A stretch of 37,851 nucleotides of DNA from a virus: IMG/VR virus record IMGVR_UViG_3300025655_000012, positions 1 to 37,851 of that record, one strand, 5' to 3'. Position 1 is the first letter of the stretch; every line of letters starts with the position of its first letter. A program made the translations under genes and the position numbers. The notes beneath the pieces are model-generated. The model did not search any database. It was not told the DNA's origin and worked only from the letters and a program-made list of their open reading frames with translations. This document shows, piece by piece, positions 29,116 through 36,246 of this stretch.

Positions 29116-29732
29116 ATTCAATTAAACCAAAGCAACCACGTAAGAAAAAATGCAAACAGTGTCTTGAGTGGTTTCAGCCAGAACGACAAATGCAAGAAAC
29201 CTGCGGCATTAAATGCGCTATCAAGCTTGCAGAAGTTAAGCGGGAAAAGAAAGCCGCTAAAGATGCCGCAAACGTTAAGAAGAAAGAGCAATTAGCCACC
29301 AAGAAAAATAACAAACGTAAGCGTGAATTTCTTGAGAATGATAGAAGCCACCAGCTTAAGCTTACTCAGCAAGCGTTTAATGCATGGATAAGATTTAGGG
29401 ATGATGGTTGTGCATGTATAAGCTGCGGAAGGAATACAGGCGCTAAGGTTAACGCAGGGCACTATCTAAGCGTTGGTTCAAGTCCAGAGCTTAGGTTTAA
29501 TCCTCTCAACGTGTCGCTGCAGTGCGAATATTGCAACGTATATAAGTCTGGAAATATAGGTGAATACAGACCTGCTTTAGTTAATAAAATTGGTCTTGAG
29601 TTGGTCGAGTGGCTAGATGGTCCACACAAACCAAAGAAATACACTTGTAAGCAGCTAATTGAGATTAGATCTTACTACGCTAAATTAACTCGTGATGGCA
29701 TTAAAGATGATGCTGACCGACCATATAAATAA
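29112..29732 (+). CDS. ninG: NinG (Rap) recombination endonuclease family
   Basis: A 206-aa protein. The zinc site near the start (CKQCLEWF, ETCGIKCA), a long basic coiled coil (residues about 45-85), and the HNH-like core with ACISCGRNTGAKVNAGHYLS, FNPLNVSLQCEYCNVYKSGN and a C-terminal YKLTR-like end are those of NinG/Rap. Lambda Rap (204 aa) is a structure-specific nuclease cutting recombination intermediates. It should work with the ERF-like protein in the other early operon. GAGG lies just before the ATG. Confidence 0.92.
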   Translation: MNSIKPKQPRKKKCKQCLEWFQPERQMQETCGIKCAIKLAEVKREKKAAKDAANVKKKEQLATKKNNKRKREFLENDRSHQLKLTQQAFNAWIRFRDDGCACISCGRNTGAKVNAGHYLSVGSSPELRFNPLNVSLQCEYCNVYKSGNIGEYRPALVNKIGLELVEWLDGPHKPKKYTCKQLIEIRSYYAKLTRDGIKDDADRPYK

Positions 29733-29742
29733 AGGAAGCATT

Positions 29743-30384
29743 ATGACAAACAAGACAGATTTAATACCACCAGCAGGCACTACGCACACTATTAAAGATG
29801 GACACGGCAAGTCTCCTTTATGGAATACCATTAAAGTGCTTGGCAATAAAGGCTTTTACTTTAATGGCACTCAATGGATGGACATTCTTGACGAAAACTA
29901 TCTTGGTTATTACCTAAAATATTACGATGCCGTTACGCACGAAGAAATCCCAACCGAAACGCCAGAAGAGGCGGAGGCATTTAATAAAATGAAGCCTTAT
30001 GAATTTGATGAGCATGTTAGTGTGGCTAAACCAGTATTCACGCAAGAAATGGCTGAGCCGTCTATTGGGTTTAAGCTTAAGTTCAATCATGATATTGATG
30101 GCAAGTTCAAGCACCTTCATGATGAAAAATACGGGTGGGAGGATGGTGATAATTTAGAGGTAATTCACATAACCGTAAATCATGATGAAGATATATGTTA
30201 TATCGTGCTTAATTGTCAACAAGACGTTTTAACTACAGCGGTAGTTACTGACTTATCATTTTTCGACACTCGCACGCCAAAGCAAAAGGCGGTTGATGAC
30301 ATGCTTAACGACTCTAGGTGTAACGGAAGTGTTATAGAGGTGGCTCTTGAAAGGCTTTATGACAAAGGCTATCGCAAGTGCTAG
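29743..30384 (+). CDS. Hypothetical phage protein (213 aa)
   Basis: The first 60 residues contain a compact, aromatic beta-like unit (GHGKSPLWNTIKVLGNKGFY, FNGTQWMDILDENYL), common in small early phage proteins. The rest is acidic with NHDEDICYIVLN and ends with a helical part (KQKAVDDMLNDSRCN). AAGGA precedes ATG 29743; the open frame begins earlier but overlaps ninG. No enzyme motif is recognised. Confidence 0.6.
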   Translation: MTNKTDLIPPAGTTHTIKDGHGKSPLWNTIKVLGNKGFYFNGTQWMDILDENYLGYYLKYYDAVTHEEIPTETPEEAEAFNKMKPYEFDEHVSVAKPVFTQEMAEPSIGFKLKFNHDIDGKFKHLHDEKYGWEDGDNLEVIHITVNHDEDICYIVLNCQQDVLTTAVVTDLSFFDTRTPKQKAVDDMLNDSRCNGSVIEVALERLYDKGYRKC

Positions 30385-30593
30385 ACCTACCCCCAACATA
30401 CTGCGAGTCACAGCAGCTCGCAGCAGTTGATATAATGACAGCAGTTAACCTAGCTGATTTGAGTAAAATCAAGTCAGCTAATACAGATAAGAAAATACTG
30501 CGCAAGGCGCTTGATAATTTGGTTAATGAGCAGCTAAATGTTAATGAGTTTTCAATAATGATTTATGAGGGATGCGAAGATGAGCGAATTTAA
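30378..30593 (+). CDS. Small hypothetical protein (71 aa)
   Basis: Begins at a GTG overlapping the previous stop (GTGCTAG), or at ATG 30435, giving 52 aa. The core MTAVNLADLSKIKSANTDKK and ALDNLVNEQLNVNEF is helical. It overlaps the next gene by about 14 nt. No family is recognised, and neither start has a convincing ribosome site. Confidence 0.45.
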   Translation: MLDLPPTYCESQQLAAVDIMTAVNLADLSKIKSANTDKKILRKALDNLVNEQLNVNEFSIMIYEGCEDERI

Positions 30594-30855
30594 AGCACTG
30601 TCTGATTTATTAGATATGGATATGGGTGAGTGCGTTGATTGGATTGAAAGTAATGCGCATGATAATTTCATTGTTAGCAGGGATTTTGCTGATGATTACG
30701 AAGAGTCTTTATTCCTAAAAGATAGTGATATCAACAAACTAACCGAGCAAAACAAGCTGCTGCGAGAGGCTTTGGATAAAATAGCTAATGGCGGGTTGGT
30801 TAGAAAAGAGTTAATCAGACTTGCATCTGAAGCGCTAGAGGCCACCAAATGCTAA
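30580..30855 (+). CDS. Small acidic hypothetical protein (91 aa)
   Basis: MSEFKALSDLLDMDMGECVD then an acidic linker and a coiled-coil-like C-terminus (INKLTEQNKLLREALDKIAN) ending SEALEATKC. Such C-terminal helices (NxLLREAL) are frequent in accessory phage proteins near nin regions. GAGGG lies before ATG 30580; an ATG five codons earlier is possible. Confidence 0.6.
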   Translation: MSEFKALSDLLDMDMGECVDWIESNAHDNFIVSRDFADDYEESLFLKDSDINKLTEQNKLLREALDKIANGGLVRKELIRLASEALEATKC

Positions 30856-30987
30856 CTAAATCAAAAAGCAGTTGTAAAACTGGCTGGTGGCTAGAAATGA
30901 ACGGGCGACCAATGGCAAAGTTTGGGGCGTGAAGAAGATGTTGATTATCTTTTAGGATTGCAGGATAAGGCGAATAAAGAACCTTAA
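30849..30987 (+). pseudogene. Probable frameshifted small gene
   Basis: ATG 30849 (overlapping the previous stop) opens MLTKSKSSCKTGWWLEMNGR and stops at TGA after GGGG (30924-30927). If that run were three G, the frame would continue as GREEDVDYLLGLQDKANKEP to TAA 30985-30987, giving a 45-aa protein. The continued sequence looks natural, so a one-base insertion or a sequencing error is likely. Confidence 0.4.
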
Positions 30988-31019
30988 ACATACGATATTG
31001 TGGCGTAACCTTTGAAACA

Positions 31020-31050
31020 ATAGCGCAGCCGTTAAGCTGCGCTATCTTTA
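31020..31050. terminator. Two-way terminator between convergent operons
   Basis: ATAGCGCAGC pairs with GCTGCGCTAT, 10 bp, loop CGTTAA, then CTTTATTT on the plus strand. On the minus strand the stem is followed by TGTTTC. It ends the rightward early operon and the leftward tail operon, whose last gene stops at 31052. Confidence 0.9.
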
Positions 31051-31051
31051 T

Positions 31052-31780
31052 TTAGCTAATTCCGTAAGAGCTAACAATTACCCCTGCTGAAGATGGTGCG
31101 CCACCGGAAGCTGCTTTAGAGATAACCGATACCGCTTTAGATGCATTGTTAGTTACATGCCTAAATCTAAACCTTTCACCAACAACGCCTTTAATGGCAA
31201 GCGTTATGTCAACGATTCGGATTTCATTAACTTCACTGCTTGATATGGTCACCCGTCGAGCCGTGCCAGGGTATGCAATCCAAGTAACGCCATTATCAAT
31301 TGATGTTTCAACAAATGCAGCCCAAGTTACCGACCCGCCTGCAGTTTCTCTGATTAGCTGAAACGACGCAGATAACATTAAGCTGCCATTAAGTAAGAAT
31401 GTAAATTCTCCGTCAGCAAGGCTAGCCCCTAGCAGCTCAGTTTCCCATTGATGCGCAGTAAGGATTAACCCTTGTGGCACGTCGCTTGTAACTAGAGTTT
31501 GTTTAATGTCGGATCCTGTTGTCGTCAAATAAACATCACGCGAGCTTTTGCCTGTTTCAATTCCATCAGGAATTATAGTGGTTACCTGTGAGCTATCGCT
31601 CATTGTAAGTGTGAGAGTTTCGCCAACATAGCTTGCAGATGAAACATACTTATTGCCAATAGAGTTTTTAATTACTGACGCTACAACCGCCCTAGTTCTA
31701 GAGCTTTCACTATCCCAAATTGGGATTATGTCGTTATCGTTTAGGCTTTCTTTCTGGTTTAACTCATTTATTTTTGTCAT
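31052..31780 (-). CDS. Small tail fibre-like or tailspike accessory protein (242 aa)
   Basis: The N-terminal 40 residues (INELNQKESLNDNDIIPIWD, SESSRTRAVVASVIKN) match the short motif found at the start of many phage fibre and receptor-binding proteins. The rest is beta-rich with TWAAFVETSIDNGVTWIAYP and a Gly/Ser-rich end. It is the last gene of the tail operon, after two tailspikes; it may be a third adhesin, a decoration or a chaperone-like partner. AAGGAG precedes the ATG. Confidence 0.6.
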   Translation of the reverse strand: MTKINELNQKESLNDNDIIPIWDSESSRTRAVVASVIKNSIGNKYVSSASYVGETLTLTMSDSSQVTTIIPDGIETGKSSRDVYLTTTGSDIKQTLVTSDVPQGLILTAHQWETELLGASLADGEFTFLLNGSLMLSASFQLIRETAGGSVTWAAFVETSIDNGVTWIAYPGTARRVTISSSEVNEIRIVDITLAIKGVVGERFRFRHVTNNASKAVSVISKAASGGAPSSAGVIVSSYGIS

Positions 31781-31793
31781 AAGATCTCCTTAG

Positions 31794-34175
31794 CTAGACA
31801 AAAGAAACTGCTGATAGGTCAATGTCATTTATGACCATTCCATCAGTGTATATTGGTGAAATCTCAGTACCGCCAACAGGTAGATTAAACCCGTAGCAAT
31901 TACCATCAGTGCCAATATAAGCATTAGCAACGCCCAAAGGTAAAGTTGATTTCAATGCTGTGCATGGCTTCATTGTTACCGCAGTTGGGTATAAGTATTT
32001 AGGCAACTTCATAAATGGATTTCCTTCAGCTACACCAGCGCCGCCAAAGTCAACAGTGCCTGATATAACAAACCCTTTCATAGTTGGCCTTGATACCAAC
32101 CCAAATCCATTACGCATCCAGCTAGGCGGTACTGACTCAAATGGCTGCATGCTTGAATCATCAAACCTATGCAGCGCACCCAATACAGATTCAGACCAGC
32201 CTAAGCCAAGCATCATAGCTCCGTATGGCGTCGGGTGGATGTTATCGACTAGTATCGAGTCTATCTGCTCACCTTCAACAACTGCGTCCAGCCAAGAAGC
32301 TGTCATGGCTCCGAAATCTTTCATTGACTGCAGGTTTACCAACCCACCAGCGCTAGCTGCGGCACGAATTAATACCGACCGATAAGTATGAACTGTGTCG
32401 TTGTTGGCGGTATCTTGTCCACCAGTTTGCCCGTGCGCATTTGCTTCTGCTTTTGAATAAAATGAAGTTGGTAATCCTATAATTGGTATAGCTCCAATCG
32501 TTCTGGCGTAGTTGCATATATTTGATATTGTCGCGCTAAATGCTGCTGTTGGTGTCAACCCTTGCGCATCATTAACTCCAACCTGACATAGCACAAAGTC
32601 ATAACCAGCGCCAATAGTTTGCAATCTAGCATATTGCTGAGATGCTGTCTCTCCTGCTACCGATAAGTTTTTAAGCTCTGCTAGTTGTTGGCCTTGAGTT
32701 TGAAGAATACTCGCCATGTATCGATAAGGTGAATACTGGACATCGTTGTCGCTAATGGAGTCACCAAGCGCGATAATCCTTAAGGGCTTGCTGCCACCAG
32801 TTGAGTTTGTTTTAACTGACGAAAACTGTGACACAAACGTTGTATTGGATATATTGTCAGTTCCGAACATCACGCCAATGATATTTGATCGGGTGCTATA
32901 GGTCCCGATAACCATACCGTTACATAACACGCTGAACTTTCTAGTAGAGATAACCCTGACGCTTAATAGCCCGTTGTTGAATAAGTCCCTCTGCTGCTCC
33001 ATTAGCGCATAAGAAACCCCAACAACAACGCTAGGAAGCCCATTAACGCCTTCATTAAGTACCACTGCTTGAGTAGAGCTGTTTTGTGAGTAGTAAGCCT
33101 GACCGTTTAAGGTTTTAACTCCAGCAAAGAAGATTCCGCTTGATGCATTTTGAATTAGCGCAAAAACCTCCTCACCAATCTTTGAAGCCTTGACAGCAGC
33201 AATTAATTTACCGGTACCATTAAATGATATTGTATCTGACACCCTAGTTAACGGTTCAATTGTGTTATCGGGATCCGCCAAGTCAATAACAACAAAGTTT
33301 TCTCCAGAAAGCGCCCTGGGTTCTGAGTAGATTCCTTGAGTTTGGGTTATTGTTGGTAATGTTGCTGAAGGTCTTAACCCTACTTTTTGGGCGCCGTAAT
33401 TCTTAAAGCCAAAGTTTTGCTGAATCTTCAATAGTTCGCGATTGTATTTAAGATCGTTGTTAGCAAATGGGCTATTAGCAACGCCGCCACTGTAGATAAT
33501 GCGAAGGTAAACCCCTTCATCGGCCACAATCTCAATAGGCGCTAATACTGGTGTAACATCATCACCATTAATAAAATAGCCGCCAGTGTCGGTTTTAGGC
33601 AAATACATCTTACCCCCACCAATACTGTTTAGATAAGTAAAGTACTTAGCGAACGCTATTAAGTTGTTAGTTGTGGTCAATGTGCCGTCATCGTCATCTA
33701 CACCGCCGAAATCAAGAATAGTTCTATGGTCTTGCAATACATCCTGAAGCACCCTAACAACTCCGTCATTAGTTGGTGAAATACTAGCGGCATCATGAGC
33801 TTCACCATTGCCAGGTGTTCTACCAATTAAGTCTTGGTGATTTGCGCTTGAAAAGTCAATCGTTCTAATGTCGTTAACTCGCCACTTTTCAGCATTAAAG
33901 CGATCTAACACCACCATTGAATAAGGCGTGTCGCAAACAAACTTTGATGGATGCCCCTGATAAACAGCAAAGCCACCTGAGTTAATTTCAATAGGTTGAT
34001 CAACTAAAGTCTGCAAGCCATCTTCACCAACTGAATATATTGGTATTTGCTGTGTTTCGTTTAGTGGGTCTGTGTCAACTTGACCAATGTATATTTTACC
34101 GCTGAACATAGCTTTTAATGCTAATGGGTCGGTAAATATCTTTGTTAGCGGTGCGGATATTAGGTACTATGTCAT
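31794..34175 (-). CDS. Tailspike 2: P22-type head-binding domain plus SGNH esterase domain, with an amber codon at codon 3
   Basis: From ATG 34175, with AGGA 10 nt upstream, the frame reads M-T-stop(TAG)-YLISAPLTKIFTDPLALKA and then ATG 34109 followed by FSGKIYIGQVDTDPLNETQQ and 749 further residues. The head-binding fold of P22-like tailspikes clearly includes the part before ATG 34109. Downstream are a beta-helix entry (ILDFGGVDDDDG) and an SGNH hydrolase at about residues 441-645 of the 771-aa part: GDS (Ser451), Gly486, Asn513 in GVND, and Asp622/His625 in DNIHP. This would deacetylate surface polysaccharide. The protein may need readthrough or restart at 34109, or the TAG may be a mutation. 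Confidence 0.8.
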
Positions 34176-34205
34176 GGCTAAGCATTCCTATTGTGTTTTA
34201 TATGG

Positions 34206-34233
34206 AAAAGACGGCTCGTTGAGAACCGTCTTT
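34206..34233 (-). terminator. Terminator between the two tailspike genes
   Basis: AAAGACGG pairs with CCGTCTTT around an 11-nt loop (inner CTC/GAG). On the minus strand TTTTCC follows. It lies 16 nt past the tailspike 1 stop and 31 nt before the tailspike 2 start, so the second tailspike would be made in smaller amounts or from its own signal. Confidence 0.75.
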
Positions 34234-34249
34234 GTGTTGGTGGTTAATG

Positions 34250-36244
34250 TTACGGAATTAGCAATCCGACACCTATTAGTAACCACTTCTTTTCTAGTGA
34301 TGCGTATACCCAAGTAGCCCCAGACCTAGCCCCAGACTGAGAGCCAATAGTGACCGCTCCTGTAGGTATGACGGCAGTTGTTCCGTTTACAATCTCGACA
34401 TTTCCGCCGCGACCTATCATATGCAATACAGTCCCGTCACCAGCAGGAGTCCCAAGAAGCATTCCTGCAATATCTCCTATTGTACAGCCAGTATACGCTG
34501 CTCCACCGTTAACGTACTGAGTGATAACCTGACCGTCTTGGTTGATAGGGATAACAAAACCATTGGCGTTAACCTGTACTAACTGGTTGCCATAGTCCTC
34601 AGATACAAGTAGCCCTGTTGAGCTTCTAATTTCAGTTGCGGCATCTTTAACCAAATTAGCGTCACGAAGCGTTAAAGGTATAGCGACCGATGATTGAGTG
34701 TTAGGTGATACATAAGACTTAGCAGCTTGCAATCTTACAGAGCCGCCAAGGGCAGTCATTGCTTTTTGCCAACCACTTACCGCTAACTGAACGTTTGACC
34801 CCCTAGCTACAATGTTTTCATTAAAGTCTGAAAACGATGCGGTTAGGTTTGCGTTCTGTAGTGTTAAATCTCCGTTGAATATGGTCTTATACAATACTTC
34901 CGAGCTAGTGGTTTGCATGTCTCCACCAGATGCAATGCGTATCGCTCCGTTAGCTGTGCAGCTTTGCGCGAACTGAATGAAGCCTGTGCAAGTTACATTG
35001 CCTATGTCAGAGCCTGCTCCAGCTAGTGAACATGCTGATGTTGCGTACACTACTACGTCAGCAGTAGACCCGCTTATCTTACTTGATATAATTTCAGCCC
35101 ATCCGCCAGCCTCACAAACTAAACCTATACCAGCACCAACACCACCAACATCTAAATTTCTACCGTGAACGTAAGCGCCCCTATGTGATACTAGCAAAGA
35201 ACTTGAAGACGCCCCTGATTTAGGCTTTATTGATAAGTCCTGTAGCGCTATTTCTGTACCTGAAACGTACACACCGTAAGGATACCCACCTGCTGGATCT
35301 GTTTCTATAATTGAAACTCCGACACCAGCGCCACGGATAACAACCATACCTGTTAAATCTGTTCCACTCTGCGCTGTTCTTTTTGCAATATATTTACCTT
35401 GAGGATAAAATATCGCGGGCCTAGGCATAGATGCTGCCGATCTTGATGTCTGGTTACATGTTCCGCTGAACAGTGCGAATTCCTGCTTTTTGTTAATGAA
35501 ATTTGGCAAAGAGTCCCAAGCAAATTGAAGAGTTTTGTACGCACCAGAACCCGGCGACAAACCCGCACCCCAAGCGTCAGATCCTAAATCTTGATCAACA
35601 TAGAACGTTTGCTCTGTGTAAGTTTCTAGTATACTTTCCTTATAAACTAATGCGGTTTTACCACCACCGGCATTGAATACGTTATACCCATTTACCGTAC
35701 CTCCATTTTGAATAACTGCCAATGCGTTGTTATAGTCGATCAGGCGTACAATTGTATTTAGTGGATAATCATGGGTAGGTAGTTCAGCTATCGATGTATT
35801 TACACCATGAATCTTAGATAAAGCATCCAAACGTTGCGATGCGATAGCCGTGTCAGGCAGTCCGTTTGGTGTGATACCCGCTTCTGATAACAGGGCGTTT
35901 GAGAATCCATTCCAATCATCGCCGCTTAGATTGAATACCTTATCAACTCGCCATTCTTCAACATTGTTAGCATTTTTTACTACAATAGAAAATGGCTGCT
36001 TAACAACGAACTGTGAAGCGCCTCCGTTGTAAGATAAAAAACCTCCAGCATTGATTGCTATTGGTTGGCTTACAGGCACGCAATCACCGCACCCATTTTT
36101 ATGATAAACCTGTATCTGCTGAGATACGTTTAAAGGGTCGCCGCACTCTATGCCAACATACACTTTACCGTTAGCAACAGCCTTAAACTGATTGTTAACA
36201 GTAAATGGTGTAAACGGGTCATTAACTAAAAATTGCTGAGCCAT
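34250..36244 (-). CDS. Tailspike 1: P22-type head-binding domain plus beta-helix
   Basis: A 664-aa protein. Residues about 5-108 form the P22 gp9-type head-binding domain: NQFKAVANGKVYVGIECGDP, NVSQQIQVYH, PIAINAGGFLSYNGG, PFSIVVKNANNVEEWRVDKV. The rest is a parallel beta-helix (GSGAYKTLQFAWDSL entry, then repeated GVYVSGTEIALQDLSI-type turns) and a beta-rich trimerisation end. Tailspikes bind and often cleave O-antigen or capsule; the substrate is not readable here. The unusual CGDC pair at residues about 52-55 adds cysteines to the head-binding domain. It starts 2 nt after the gp16-like stop. Confidence 0.88.
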   Translation of the reverse strand: MAQQFLVNDPFTPFTVNNQFKAVANGKVYVGIECGDPLNVSQQIQVYHKNGCGDCVPVSQPIAINAGGFLSYNGGASQFVVKQPFSIVVKNANNVEEWRVDKVFNLSGDDWNGFSNALLSEAGITPNGLPDTAIASQRLDALSKIHGVNTSIAELPTHDYPLNTIVRLIDYNNALAVIQNGGTVNGYNVFNAGGGKTALVYKESILETYTEQTFYVDQDLGSDAWGAGLSPGSGAYKTLQFAWDSLPNFINKKQEFALFSGTCNQTSRSAASMPRPAIFYPQGKYIAKRTAQSGTDLTGMVVIRGAGVGVSIIETDPAGGYPYGVYVSGTEIALQDLSIKPKSGASSSSLLVSHRGAYVHGRNLDVGGVGAGIGLVCEAGGWAEIISSKISGSTADVVVYATSACSLAGAGSDIGNVTCTGFIQFAQSCTANGAIRIASGGDMQTTSSEVLYKTIFNGDLTLQNANLTASFSDFNENIVARGSNVQLAVSGWQKAMTALGGSVRLQAAKSYVSPNTQSSVAIPLTLRDANLVKDAATEIRSSTGLLVSEDYGNQLVQVNANGFVIPINQDGQVITQYVNGGAAYTGCTIGDIAGMLLGTPAGDGTVLHMIGRGGNVEIVNGTTAVIPTGAVTIGSQSGARSGATWVYASLEKKWLLIGVGLLIP

Positions 36245-36246
36245 GG

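Noticed and set aside
34167-34169. Genome-wide reassignment of TAG to an amino acid as the reason for the tailspike amber codon.
   Set aside because: Coat and gp10 end in TAG exactly where their homologues end, no suppressor tRNA was seen, and no other gene shows an internal TAG, so global recoding is unlikely.
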